64,000 nt of DNA, from contig NC_059351.1 of the NCBI RefSeq assembly GCF_019703515.2, positions 20,785,001-20,849,000 of the forward strand, in the 5' to 3' direction. The position numbers and the translations under genes were made by a program. Position 1 is the stretch's first letter. Every line of letters starts with the position of its first letter. Shown here piece after piece: positions 21,829 through 36,279 of the stretch. Source of the stretch: Myxocyprinus asiaticus. Lineage: Eukaryota; Chordata; Actinopteri; Cypriniformes; Catostomidae. A model generated the notes under the pieces. The model saw only the letters and a list, made by a program, of their open reading frames with translations. It was not told the DNA's origin and did no database searches.

Positions 21829-23034
21829 CACTATATTGCCAAAAGTATTCGCTCATCTGCCTTTAGACGCATATGAACTTAAGTGACATCCCATTCTTAA
21901 TCCATAGGGTTTAATATGACGTCGGCCCACCCTTTGCAGCTATAACAGCTTCAACTCTTCTGGGGAGGCTTTCCACAAGGTTTAGGAGTGTGTTTATGGG
22001 AATTTTTGACCATTCTTCCAGAAGCGCATTTGTGAGGTCAGACACTGATGTTGGACGAGAAGGCCTGGCTCGCAGTCTTCGCTCTAATTCATCCCAAAGG
22101 TGCTCTATCGGGTTGAGGTCAGGACTCTGTGCAGGCCAGTCAAGTTCTTCCACACCAAACTCGCTCATCCATGTCTTTATGGACCTTGCTTTGTACACTG
22201 GTGCGCAGTCATGTTGGAGCATGGAATTGTCCAAACTCTCTTGGTATGCTGAAGTATTCAGAGTTCCTTTCACTGGAACGAAGGGGCCAAGCCCAGCTCC
22301 TGAAAAACAACCCCACACCATAATCCCCCCTCCACCAAACTTCACAGTTGGCACAATGCAGTCAGACAAGTACCGTTCTCCTGGCAACCGCCAAACCCAG
22401 ACTCGTCCATCAGATTGCCAGATGGAGAAGCGTGATTCGTCACTCCAGAGAACGCGTCTCCACTCCTCTAGAGTCCAGTGGCGGTGTGCTTTACACCACT
22501 GCATCCGACGCTTTGCATTGCACTTGGTGATGTATGGCTTGGATGCAGCTGCTCGGCCATGGAAACCCATTCCACGAAGCTCTCTACGCACTGTTCTTGA
22601 GCTAATCTGAAGGCCACATGAACTTTGGAGGTCTGTAGCGATTGACTCTGCAGAAAGTTGGCGACCTCTGCGCACTATGCGCCACAGCATCCGCTGACCC
22701 CGCTCTGTCATTTTACGTGGCCTACCACTCCGTGGCTGAGTTGCTGTCATTCCCAATCGCTTCCACTTTGTTATAATACCACTGACAGTTGACTGTGGAA
22801 TATTTAGTAGCGAGGAAATTTCACGACTGGACTTGTTGCACAGGTGGCATCCTATCACAGTACCACGCTGGAATTCACTGAGCTCCTGAGAGCGGCCCAT
22901 TCTTTCACAAATGTTTGTAGAAGCAGTCTGCATGCCTAGGTGCTTCATTTTATACACCTGTGGCCATGGAAGTGATTGGAACACCTGAATTCAATTATTT
23001 GGATGGGTGAGCGAATACTTTTGGCAATATAGTG
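21829..23034 (-). mobile_element. Tc1/mariner transposon with perfect short inverted repeats
   Basis: Flanked by TA (21827-21828 and 23035-23036). The first 27 bases at each end, beginning CACTATATTGCCAAAAGTAT, are perfect inverted copies. The 1206-bp element carries one uninterrupted transposase frame on the - strand. Identical ends and an open frame indicate a recent insertion. Confidence 0.92.
21911..22948 (-). CDS. Tc1/mariner transposase, uninterrupted frame
   Basis: The reading frame is open from 22984 to the stop at 21911. The likely start is the ATG at 22948 (MKHLGMQTAS, 345 residues) or the one beginning MGRSQELSEF. Two N-terminal helix-turn-helix units (SREISSLLNIPQSTVS; SSRTVRRELRGMGF) flank the SGRPRKM linker and would bind the terminal repeats. 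The DDE catalytic residues are visible: Asp in LWSDESRF, Asp in LQHDCAP, Glu in NPIEHLW (DD34E type). It ends VIAAKGGPTSY. The stretch between ESLDN and LQHD is very short: MLQHD follows almost at once, whereas relatives have a longer segment here, so an in-frame deletion near 22195 may cripple the enzyme. Confidence 0.88.
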   Translation of the reverse strand: MKHLGMQTASTNICERMGRSQELSEFQRGTVIGCHLCNKSSREISSLLNIPQSTVSGIITKWKRLGMTATQPRSGRPRKMTERGQRMLWRIVRRGRQLSAESIATDLQSSCGLQISSRTVRRELRGMGFHGRAAASKPYITKCNAKRRMQWCKAHRHWTLEEWRRVLWSDESRFSIWQSDGRVWVWRLPGERYLSDCIVPTVKFGGGGIMVWGCFSGAGLGPFVPVKGTLNTSAYQESLDNSMLQHDCAPVYKARSIKTWMSEFGVEELDWPAQSPDLNPIEHLWDELERRLRARPSRPTSVSDLTNALLEEWSKIPINTLLNLVESLPRRVEAVIAAKGGPTSY

Positions 23035-23380
23035 TATTTTAAAGTTGCGTGTTTTATTGATGCAGTGAGTAGACAATATATTTTAACATTTTTAATATAA
23101 TATTATTTGATATTTGTGATGTATTTTTTACTTACACCAGAAGCCCTCCCATGAGACATCATATACTAGTTCGTTGCATTGTCCAGAAAAAATGTGTGTG
23201 CTCAAAGCCTAGTGTGACCAAGGGCGTTGATTTGGTTTGAACATTTTCCATGATTTGGGTTGCAGTGTAAAGCATTTACATGTTTCCATTGATCATGGTA
23301 TAAATATTGGAGGGGTTGTACTTGCTTGTTTTGATTCCTCCCTGGAATCTACACCCCTAAGTGTGACCGCCCCTGTAGGT

Positions 23381-23400
23381 TTTTTTTTTTTTTTTTTTTT
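23381..23400. repeat. Poly(T) tract
   Basis: Run of about 22 T residues in intron 2, likely the tail of an old retroposon. Confidence 0.6.
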
Positions 23401-23459
23401 CAAATATCATACTATTACATTTCAGTGTGTAATTTGCACCGTTTGTGCTTCAGACATGA

Positions 23460-23940
23460 ATGCGTGACCAGTGTAGCCAGATTCCTGAACAAATGACTAT
23501 AATGAGCCAGTTTTTATTTAAGTACAACATGAAACATACAGCTTGACCAGTGTTACCTGATTTCTGAATGATTGACTCTTATGAGCGTGACCAGTGTAGT
23601 TTGATTCCTGTACGAATTACTCTTATGAGCCGGTTCTTTTGAATCTACAGCAAAAAACATATAGCGCGACCAGTGTTGTCCGATTCCTGAATGAATGACT
23701 CTGAGTTGTTTCTTATGAATCTGCAACACGAAACATACAGTGTGACCAGTGTAATCTGATTCCCAAACAAATGACTCTTATGAGCTGATTCTTTTGAATT
23801 TACATCATGACCAGTGTAGTCTGATTCCTGAATGAATGACTCTTATGAGTTGGTTCTTTTGAATCTACAGCGCAAAACATACAACGTGACCAGTGTATTC
23901 TGATTCCCCAACAAATTACTCCTATCAGCCGCATCTTTTT
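23460..23940 (+). repeat. Minisatellite, about seven units of 40-80 bp
   Basis: The unit is built from GTGACCAGTGTAGTCTGATT, CCTGAATGAATGACTCTTAT and GAGCCGGTTCTTTTGAATCT. Unit starts fall near 23463, 23545, 23587, 23669, 23743, 23809 and 23888. Units have diverged and one is short. It lies in ptgfrn intron 2. Confidence 0.82.
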
Positions 23941-25129
23941 AGAGAATGACTTATTGAACCACAAGTGATTCATTTCATTCTGTCTAACTCTAAAGGAGAG
24001 AACCATTGAGACTGTGTTATGTGTATTTAAGGTTTGTGAGACTTTAATCAGAGTCATTACTGGATGGTTGTTGATATGATTGTTGAAGAGATACACTTTA
24101 TGTGTCTTATTGTAATTAGTGGTATTTTATTATAATATAAAAAAGAATGAATACATTTTTTCTTTTACTTTTGCAAGAATCTGTTAAAGAATCTGTATTT
24201 TGTAACAAGCTGCTGAGGGCAGTAAATCCAGTATTAATTAGAGTTTTTCCAAATATTTCTTCCTCAAATGTATGAAAATAATCACTAATGAAACCATTAT
24301 GGAACTGGACTTCTTATGATTGTTAAATTCCTTATGATTCCCATCCCTATAGCTAAGTAGCATCCCTGGGTTGCAAACAAGATGATGAACACTTATACTC
24401 ATACCAACTACCTACTGTTAGGTGCTGTGTTCCCTCCTGTTCAACTGTCCATGACATAACATACCTTCTGTACCAGGTGGAGAGCTCTGGCAGACTACAC
24501 CAGCACCAACAGAGTGTTTCTAGAAACTCTTGAGTTGCTAAAGCTCAGATCAGTGGAATCCTTGTGGTGTGCTTTGCTAGCCTCGGCAGTTCAAGCTGGA
24601 TGCTCTGGATTCAATGAAAGTTACGATGCTATGGACAGCATCTGAGACAAATACACGAAATACAAATAATATGCGTATAATAATATTGTGACAAGCTGAC
24701 TGAAATTCACAGTTCCAATCTGACTGGCTGGTTGCTACGAACCTTTCGGGAAGTCGTGTTTGCAAGGGGCCATGTTAATACATTGAGCAATTTTGAGGAT
24801 AAACTAATCACTTGGTTTCCAGGTTAGTTGCATCAGATCTTTAAAAGATATTCAGAAATTTGTTTCTGTATGAGTATGGCTACGTGACTCTAAAGGCCGA
24901 AACATACTCTACACAAGTTTGTGATTGCAGGAGCTTCTAGCTAGTAGCTATGCATGCTTGATTTTGTGTGTAATTGCATTCCAAAATGTGTTAGAACGCA
25001 TGTACGTGTTGCTTTCTCAAGGTTGGAAGTGATTTTTATTTTATAAAAGCATACATTAATTCTTCTGTTAAAACTTGTGTATTATTTGAGCTGTAAAGTT
25101 GTTTAAATCATTGAATCAAGATTACAGGG
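23941..25129 (+). other. ptgfrn intron 2 sequence, no gene seen
   Basis: No exon recognised. Near 24893-25015 a block resembles, in inverted form, sequence near 1880-2025, so it is part of an unclassified dispersed repeat. Confidence 0.35.
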
Positions 25130-25457
25130 TTTACGCCGCCAGGTTGCCATGGCAATGAAGCTATAAAATTGGAAATAACTTCACACAGAAAAAGTTAATA
25201 AGCGATTTTATCACACTAAAATCATGTTAACGCGTATTATTTATGTCTTGTGGCTATACTTTTGAAACAGTGAGTATTTTAATGTTTACGGATTGGCCCC
25301 ATTCACTTCCATTGTAAGTGCCTCACTTTAACCCCGATTTTTGCTTTTTTTTTTTTGAAGGAAAAGGAGGGACGAGTCGTGATTTAATTTTGTGGTAATC
25401 AACATTATACAAATGCTGTCGATTTAGCTCAACTTGTATTGAATTCTAAATATTCCT
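25130..25457. repeat. MITE family 1, right-end copy
   Basis: Shares the internal blocks GATTGGCCCCATTCACTTCC and GTAATCAACATTATACAAAT and the right end TATTCCT, followed by TTAA (25458-25461). The left terminus is missing or rearranged. Confidence 0.7.
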
Positions 25458-25783
25458 TTAAGATCTATAATTAGCTGATTAGTATAGATTGTAGCTATTG
25501 CTTTATCTGATGTACTGGTGTGTCTAAGATTACTCTGTGGTTCATAATAAAAAGATTTGATAGAGCATGATTATCGATAATATTGATATAGCACTGTTTT
25601 GTTTCTGGTTTTTATACTGAACTTTAATTACATCTGTTTGTACACAGGTCCTCTTTTGTTGGTTAAAACTTGCAGATCTGGTTCTGTCACTCCTGAATGG
25701 TGTTCACATGGTTAGACTTGGGAAACAAAGCTTTTAGTGTGTCTTTCTAAAAAAAATTCTATGTTTTGTTTCTCTTTTATGTA

Positions 25784-27412
<1,629 letters not shown>

Positions 27413-27419
27413 TATGCCT

Positions 27420-28800
27420 AATTCAGTGGTTGGTGCATTATGATGACTGTGTACAACGGAATTTCCCTAAGTGTAATTACCGTAATTCATTGACGCAGTA
27501 AGGTGTGCTAAATCAAATAGTTTCCCCACATGCTAAGGTTTATTATTAGTAGTGTTTGCTAAAGCAAGCACCACTTACAATTGCTCATTTTGGGGTTTTT
27601 CGAACTCCCTAATTATTAAACTTTGGTGCTTAACTCATTCCGCATAATTTTTTGTTATGTATATGAATGGAACCTCAAACCTCAAAGCTTGTTATTTGTT
27701 TGTTTTGTGTGATATTACTTTTCTGTATGATCAGATTTTCACCTGGTGGAAACAAAACAACAAAAAAACAAAAAAAAACAGGCAAAATAATCCCATAGAT
27801 TTACATTGAAGGAGGGACCAGAAAATCATGGATACTTGAAGGTGGGCTCTTTTGACTTGGGCTACTTGGAAACCACCTTGCCACACCTTTTAGAAAATTA
27901 GAAAATGTAAGGTTTTATGTCAATATTAGGGCTGTCAATCGATTCAAATTTTAATTAAATTAAATTAAATAATCAAATTAATCACACATCAATATTTCCA
28001 GTGAAAGGCCACCATATAAAGGTAATTTAGAATAAAATAATTCAAATAATTATAAATATGTATAATAAATATTGAATTTCAGGCTACATCGTAGACTAGA
28101 CTATTGTAAGTCAAATACATTACATCATATACATACTATATATTGTGGCAACAGTCGAGTGAAGCATTTAGACAATAGAAAAAGTGTCTTTAAAAGTCAA
28201 AATATAATTTGTTTTAATTTCATATCATTGAAGATATCCCAATTATTGGCCTAGTTTGCTCTATTTTACATTTTTGGTCATCAGTCATAGTTATCAGCAA
28301 CTATAGTCATAAGCGCTGTGTTTTTAGGATGATGTGCAAAGTTAAACTTTGTTTGACACTCTGAAAAATGCATCTTGAGATTGGTTTGACAAGGTGCGTT
28401 GCCTGTACAGCCAGAGCACTGACTGCCCCCTAATGCATCAAGGTGGTACATCGAATTTGAATTGCTCCAATGGTAGTAGGAACATTCCTCGTTACAGAAT
28501 TTATCTCTGCGATTAATTGGTTATCAGCCTTTTCCACCACCTTAGTTATCACTATCTGAAAAATCCACTATCGGTCGACTTCTATTGGTTACATAAAAAT
28601 ATTGTATAGTCCAGGTGTTTCTCCAGAAGACTTGGAAATATTCCAAGTCATATTTCTTTTGGTGAAAAGTATTGCTTTAAAATTGTACTTGTGCTGTCTT
28701 TCTTAATTAAATGCCACTTGGCTTGATATTTTGTTCTCTAATGCAATGGCATTTTTAAATGTTGCTTAAGTGTCCAAATACATTTTGGGTCCACTGTGTG
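27420..28800 (+). other. ptgfrn intron 2, mostly unclassified
   Basis: Contains a GGGCTGTCAATCGATTCAAA block near 27930, the end of another common fish repeat (also near 32824). No exon recognised. Confidence 0.4.
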
Positions 28801-28839
28801 TAAATATACTGTACATAATCAAAAGTTTGTTCTGAATTT

Positions 28840-28875
28840 GTTTCTCATGATTTTAAAAACCTTTTTATCTGCTTC
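28840..28875 (+). repeat. Short match to the GTTCAAAAGTTT element beside exon 3
   Basis: TTTGTTTCTCATGATTTTAA followed by AAACCTTTTTATCTG resembles the element copy at 37795-37830 (TGTTTCTCATGATCTTAAAA, ATCTTTTGATCTG). It ends about 15 bases before the exon 3 acceptor, so it overlaps the branch-point and pyrimidine region. The match is short. Confidence 0.4.
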
Positions 28876-28890
28876 TCTAAAAATTTGCAG

Positions 28891-29298
28891 TTGTTCCTAA
28901 TAGTCTAATTGTGGCACCTGAGGCCCCAAACTCTGTTGTTCCTGAGGGTGGATCCATCAGGCTCCTTTGCAACGTCTCTCGTAACCTGATCGAGGGAATT
29001 TACGTGTCTGTTACCTGGTTGGTCAAGGAGGGACAATTTGTACTGAAGGAATTACTCACCTTTGGTCCTGATTTGGGTGTGACGGTTGGAGTCAACTCCA
29101 TGCAACGCTACAAAGATGGTGGAATACGTCTAGAAATGGGAAACAGTGTATCTCACAGTCTTGTGCTGTCCGGAGCTCTGCCAGAAGATGAGGGGATGTA
29201 TGTGTGTAAGGCTGGACTGTGGACGAGAGAGCAGGGTGCCTGGAAGAGGATTCAGGAGAAATCGATGGAGATGGGGGAAGTTGCCGTCACCCCTACAG
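28891..29298 (+). CDS. ptgfrn: ptgfrn exon 3: Ig V domain 2
   Basis: Acceptor AAATTTGCAG ends at 28890; donor GTTAGT starts at 29299; 408 nt, phase 1. Joined to exon 2 it reads LQVVPNSLIVAPEAP. First Cys is in SIRLLCNVS (with an N-glycosylation sequon NVS), core Trp in VTWLVKEG, second Cys in DEGMYVCKAG. The following segment is GLWTREQGAWKRIQEK, where human PTGFRN has SEWIAEQGNWQEIQEK. So the Glu-Trp-Ile signature that named the EWI family is not kept here; only the Trp remains. Confidence 0.92.
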
Positions 29299-30102
29299 GT
29301 TAGTGTACTTCAGAGAGTTAACTGTGTTACAAAAGAAGAGGCAAAACTATGGAATTAAGCCACAACCCAATGAAAATAGCCTATAATGCAATAAAATATA
29401 CCACAAAGGAATTAATAGAAATGGAATAGTCGTACAAATACTGCATTTCAATTTCACAAGGGAAGTTTAAAGGAAAAGCTGACCTTAAGAAGACTGAAGG
29501 TAAATATTTATTTATTAATAAAAATTTAAAGTTATTAATCTGTGTTGTGGCCAATTTTTGTTGTGTTATGGCTTTATTCTGTTATTTTGTGGGTATATTT
29601 TTGCAATGATTTCGCTGCTGATAAGCAACATTGTGAATATCGCTGTGATTTTAATTTGGCCATTAAGTTTCCCAAAGGCTGTTTCATCAGTCGTGCCATT
29701 AGATTTTGAAAGTGTGTGCAAAGAGATTCATTTGGAGATGGAGAGAAAATGAGAAAATGAGAGAATGAGTTTTGATTATGGTTGTTCGAGTCATGTGCGC
29801 CTCGCTTGAGGACAGTAACTGCTCTCTTGTGCAGTTTTATCTTGTTTAATGTCTCCAGACCTTTCTCACAAACCGAGTGTTTGAATTTTCATTGCTGCTG
29901 AAATTCCTGCCCGGTTACCATATAGACTGTCAATGTTACTGCGGAGGTTTTAATTAAAAACGAGAAGACTACGGGTGTCAGACATTACACAAACACAGAC
30001 TCGCAGTGTCTTTGTGTTCTTTGAGAAAACTCTGAATGTAACCAAAAGTATTAAAGAGATTACAATGCACCAAAAAAAATAAAAATAAAGTAATAATAAT
30101 AT

Positions 30103-30103
30103 A

Positions 30104-30136
<33 letters not shown>
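30103..30136. repeat. (GT)n microsatellite
   Basis: About 16 GT units directly abutting the left TA of the second Sleeping Beauty-type copy. Confidence 0.8.
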
Positions 30137-30138
<2 letters not shown>

Positions 30139-30415
30139 ATTTGAATTCAGAAGCTTACATACACTTACATAATTTTTTTAACCACTCCACAGATTTAATA
30201 TTAGCAAACTATAGTTTGGACAAGTTGTTTAGGACATCAACTTTGTGCATGACACAAGTAATTTTTCCAACAATTGCTTACAGACGGATTGTTTCACTTT
30301 TAATTGACTATATCACAATTCCAGTGGGTCAGAAGTTTACATACACTTAGTTAACTGTGCCTTTAAGCAGCTTGGAAAATTCCAGAAAATGATGTCAAGC
30401 CTTTAGACAATTAGC

Positions 30416-30917
30416 CAAAAAGTCAAGTCATTTTTATTTGTATAGTGCTTTTCACAACACATTGTTTCAAAGCAGCTTTACAGGAAATCTTGCATTAAAA
30501 AAATAAAATAAATTAATCAATTAAACTGTAATATGTATAATAAAAAAAAATAAGTCTTACAGTGATCATTGTGTAGTTTGATTAAATATGATTGTAAAAT
30601 GTGTATGGAAATTAAATAATAATTGTATTTAGAACCTCTGTGAGCAAGCTGAAGGTGACTGTGTCAAGGAACACAAAACTCCATAAGATGTTGGTTAATG
30701 AAGAAAAATAACCTTGGGAGAAACCAGACTCACTGTGGGGGCCAGTTCCCCTCTGGCTAAACAACATGAATATAATGCCAATATTAGTTATTTATGTGCA
30801 GTGCAGGTCATGGTTTTAAATTTGTATATTAAGTGAGAGTTAAGGTCCAGTGTTTTAAAAAGAAAAAAAATATATATATTTTTTAATGAACTTTAAGATT
30901 AATAACTAATGTCTTTG
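30416..30917. mobile_element. Repeat inserted in Sleeping Beauty-type copy 2
   Basis: Interrupts the left arm; AATTAGC occurs at both sides (30409-30415 and 30918-30924) as a 7-bp target duplication. Contains the common cyprinid words TTGTATAGTGCTTTTCACAA, TTGTTTCAAAGCAGCTTTAC and GGGGGCCAGTTCCCCTCTGG. No coding sequence; class not determined. Confidence 0.7.
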
Positions 30918-31014
30918 AATTAGCTTCGGATAGGAGGTGTACTGAATTGGAGGTTTACCTGTGGATGTATTTTAAGGCCTACCTTTAAACTCAGTGCCTC
31001 TTTGCTTGACATCA

Positions 31015-32037
<1,023 letters not shown>

Positions 32038-32299
32038 ACAAAGTGTATGTAAACCTCTGACCCACTGAGAATGTGATGAAAGAAATAAAAGCTGAAATAA
32101 TTAATTCTCTCTATGATTTTTCTTACATTTCACATTCTTAAAATAAAGTAGTGATCCTAACTAAAACATCCTGAACTAAAGTAGTGACATAAGACAGGGA
32201 ATGTTTTCTACGATGTTTTCTAAATGTCAGGAATCGTGAAAAGCTGAGTTTAAATGTATTTGGCTAAGGTGTATGTAAACTTCTGACTTCAACTGTATA

Positions 32300-32985
32300 T
32301 ACGGTATGCTTTGCTAATGCAGTCTAAACGTGATGTACTTAATATCACATTGTTCCACCAATCCCTTTTTAAGGGTAAGGTATTAAGTTTTTTTTTTTTT
32401 TTTAATTAAAAGAATACTTCACTCACCCTCATGTCATTCTAAATCTGTATGACTGACTTCTTATCATTGAGCACAAGTGGAGTTTTTTTTCTGAATGTTT
32501 ATGCTGCTCTTTTCCATACAACGAAAGCAAATAGTGACCACGACCTGTTGAGCTTCAAAAAGTAAAAAAAAGTACAATAAAGGTAGTGATGCACTGAAAT
32601 GATTATTGTGGGCCATAACTGATTGTCTTAAATTAGAATTTTGTGGAATAATTAAACAAATTCTAAATGTTATTCCCTGATTCTTGAGTTAAGGTACAAA
32701 ACTTGTTTAAAATATGAGTTTTTTATTTATTTATTTATTTTCTATTAAATTAATTTGAAATCGATAGATTTGTAGATGTTTCAGCAAATGAACAATGTAA
32801 GGAAACAAGGTTTTATAAAAACTAGGGCTGTCAATCGCTAATTTTTTTTAACTGAATTAATTACACGGTGTCCCGATTAATTTATCGAATTAATCGCATA
32901 TATAAATAATTGCTGAGAGCACCTCAAATAACAATAATTCAATATATAAAGATGAATTAATTATCTTTAAATATTTTCAAATAAT
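32300..32985 (+). other. ptgfrn intron 3, repeat fragments
   Basis: Includes a piece of MITE family 2 (32405-32530; ACTTCACTCACCCTCATGTC) and a GGGCTGTCAATCG block near 32824 shared with 27930. No exon seen. Confidence 0.45.
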
Positions 32986-32990
32986 ATAAA

Positions 32991-34613
32991 GTTGTGCTCA
33001 AAAGTTTGCATACCCTGGCAGAAATTGTGAAATTTTGGCATTGATTTTGTAAATATGACTGATCATGCAAAAAAACTTTTTTATTTAAGGATAGTGATCA
33101 TATGAAGCCATTTATCATCACATAGTTGTTTTGCTCCTTTTTAAATCATAATGATAACCAAAATCACCCAAATGGCCCTGATCAAAAGTTTACATACCCT
33201 CGAATGTTTGGCCTTGTTACAGACACACAAGGTGACACTCACAGGTTTTAATGGCAATTAAAGGTTAATTTCCCACACCTGTGGTTTTTTAAATTGCAAT
33301 TAGTGCCTATGTATAAATAGTCAATGAGTTTGTTAGCTCTCACATGGATGCACTGAGCAGGCTAGATACTGAGCCAAGGGGAGCAGAAAAGAACTGTCAA
33401 AAGACCTGCGTAACAAGGTAATGGAGCTTTATAAAATGGAAAAGGATATAAAAAGATATCCAAAGCCTTGAAAATGCCAGTCAGTACTGTTCAATCACTT
33501 ACTAAGAAGTGGAAAATTCGGGGATCTCTTGATACCAAGCCAAGGTCAGTTAGACCAAGAAAGATTTCAACCACAACTGCCAGAAGAATTGTTCGGGATA
33601 CAAAGAAAAACCCACAGGTAACCTCAGGAGAAATACAGGCTGCTCTGGAAAAAGACGGTGTGATTGTTTCAAGGAGCACAATACAACGATACTTGAACAA
33701 AAATTAGCTGCATGGTCGAGTTGCCAGAAAGAAGCCTTTACTGCGCCAATGCCACAAAAAAGCCCAGTTACAATATGCCCGACAATACCTTGACACGCCT
33801 CACAGCTTCTGGCACAATGTAATTTGGAGTGACATGACCAAAATAGAGCTTTATGGTCAACCATAAGCGCTATGTTTGGAGAGGGGTCAACAAGGCCTAT
33901 AGTGAAAAGAATACCATCCCCACTGTGAAGCATTGTGGTGGCTCACTGATGTTTTAGGGGTGTGTGAGCTCTAAAGGCATGAGGAATCTTGAGAAAATTG
34001 TTGGCAAGATGAATGCATCATGTTATCAGAAAATACTGGCAGACAATTTGCATTCTTCTGCACGAAAGCTGCGCATGGGACGCTCTTGGACTTTCCAGCA
34101 CAACAATGACCCTAAGCACAAGGCCAAGTTGACCCTCCAGTGGTTACAGCAGAAAAAGGTGAAGGTTCTGGAGTGGCCATCACAGTCTCCTGACCTTAAA
34201 ATCATCAAGCCACTCTGGGGAGATCTCAGTCGTGTGGTTCATGCAAAACGACCACAGACTTTGCATGACCTGGAGGCATTTTGCCAAGATGAATGGGCAG
34301 CTATACCACCTGCAAGAATTTGGGGCCTCATAGACAACTATTACAAAAGACTGCACGCTGTCATTGATGCTAAAGGGGGCAATACACAGTATTAAGAACT
34401 AAGGGTATGCTGACTTTTGAACAGGGGTCATTTCATTTTTTTCATTGTTGCCATGTTATGTTTTATGATTGTGCCATTCTGTTATAACCTACAGTTGAAT
34501 ATGAATCCTATAAGAAATAAAAGAAATGTGTTTTGCCTGCTAACTCATGTTTTCTTTAAAAATGGTACATATATTACCAATTCTCCAAGGGTATGCAAAC
34601 ATTTGAGCACAAC
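32991..34613 (+). mobile_element. Tc1-type transposon (GTTGTGCTCAAAAG ends), decayed
   Basis: Left end GTTGTGCTCAAAAGTTTGCA and right end TGCAAACATTTGAGCACAAC are inverted repeats. The left boundary has lost the usual CA after TA. About 1.62 kb, holding a broken transposase, with a TG/TA microsatellite right after it (34614-34644). Confidence 0.88.
33380..34395 (+). pseudogene. Tc1 transposase, inactivated
   Basis: Readable segments in order: MPVSTVQSLTKKWK (helix-turn-helix), RPRKISTTTARR, SRSTIQRYLNKN then a stop (33705-33707), HGRVARKKPLL, IWSDMTKIELYG (first Asp), a frameshift near 33862, FQHNNDPKHKAK (second Asp), and SPDLKIIKPLW. The last segment should read NPIENLW-like; the catalytic Glu is Lys, so this copy cannot have a normal DDE site even if the frame were intact. 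Ends AKGGNTQY at TAA 34393-34395. Confidence 0.87.
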
Positions 34614-34646
<33 letters not shown>

Positions 34647-34940
34647 CTCAATGTATTACATCAGATAAATACAATGTATTACATCGATAAATACAATGTA
34701 TTACATTATTGTGGCATAGGAGTTAAGCATTGATAAGACAATACAAAAAGCAGCTTTAGAATCCAATGCATTGTTTATTTGCATATTATTGAACATAAGT
34801 TAATCATTGGCATACAGTTCACAGCAATCCATTTTGCAAGTGAATTTTGTCAATCAGTCATTTATTATGAGGGCTTGTCTAAGGACCCGTCAATGTACAC
34901 ATGCGTCAGATGGATGCTTTTGGAGTAAGGCTGTGTCGAT

Positions 34941-35037
34941 TAGGGATGTGCGCTATGACTAATTTGACTGTCGTTTAAACAGAAGTTTTGTAACCGACTA
35001 GTCGACTAGTCTAAAGAGAAACTAACCTTCAGAAAAC

Positions 35038-35071
<34 letters not shown>

Positions 35072-36271
35072 TGTTTATGTGACCCATTTAAAATACTTGA
35101 TCTATTCCAAATCCGATGCGAAATTCCACTGAAAAGGGGCATTTATCTGCGACATCCTCGCCTTGAATTATGATCATTGTACGTTAAATATAGAACATGA
35201 CACGCATTCACTGAATCAACGTTTGCAAATATTTAACATATTTATTGAAAAACAATTGAATGAATAGTGCAGGATCAATGGAACAACCCTAAAAGCCTGT
35301 TCTAAATGGAAATCACCAAGTTACTTAACATATTAAAACAGTCAGGACATTGTTGAAAATAATTAACAGGTAGACTATGCCAAATCTATGAGAGAGAAAA
35401 AAATGCACTGAAAAGTTGCGGGTATTTCACGACGTGCAGTCGTGCATTAACCATTGATCTAATATGACAGCTGTTTGGTAAAGAACGTTAACCAATAACA
35501 GTTACGATGTAAAAAAAAAATAAATAAATTAGCTATAGGATAGAAAAAAATAGGCCTGTGATGTTGCCTACAATAAACCTAATGTATTCTAAACATGACT
35601 TGTACACAGAAGAAAATATAGTTTAACCCATTCAGCAGTCGGCACCTTGTTGAAAATAGCCTTCTTAATCAGCAGATTAAAAAATGGCATACCTAGCCTA
35701 AAACAGTTATTTTCTAGGCTACTTACTCAAAAGCATAATTTTTTGGATGAGCAAAATTAACCTGCCGACATGGTCCGGTGAAAGATGGGACTTGACTCAC
35801 CTGAGGCATCTATCCTGTGCTTGAAAAAGCCTGCTCAGTGGAAAAATAACGTACAAGCATGCACAAATTTAAAGAAGACTCAAATATGAAAACATCCATT
35901 CCCGCACCACCAAAGTGATTTCATTACTACTTTGCTGAGTTTGCTTGTCTAGCGAGAGGATATTTTCCTGCTCGCGCCGCGAGTGAGAGAGGGAAGAAGC
36001 ACGCGCAGCCTGAGGTGAAATTAAACTCTGTATCTGCTCCAGAAATCCTCTTTTTAAATAATATTTTTATTATTAATTCTATTTAAAATATGTAACATTA
36101 ATATGATGGTAATATAAGTGCAGCCTCTGTAAAAATATAAAGCCAAACGTAAATGTGTAAAAATTATGATAATTTTAATGGGGGGAAATATTAACCGACT
36201 AGTAATTCCAGTGTCGATTAGCAGCATCAGAACCGTTTAGTCGACTAGTCGACCAGTCTCGCACATCCCTA
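34941..36271. mobile_element. hAT-like non-autonomous element, 1.3 kb
   Basis: Both ends carry TAGGGATGTGCG as inverted repeats, followed inside by palindromic ACTAGTCGACTAGT-type motifs at each end. An 8-bp duplication with one mismatch flanks it (GTGTCGAT at 34933-34940, GTGTTGAT at 36272-36279). Inside is a 29-A run (35040-35068) and no long coding frame. Confidence 0.82.
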
Positions 36272-36279
36272 GTGTTGAT

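Noticed and set aside
21990..22610. 206-codon frame on the + strand
   Set aside because: Antisense shadow of the transposase encoded on the - strand of the same element.
23460..23940. CRISPR-like array
   Set aside because: Units are contiguous diverged minisatellite copies without spacers, and the DNA is vertebrate.
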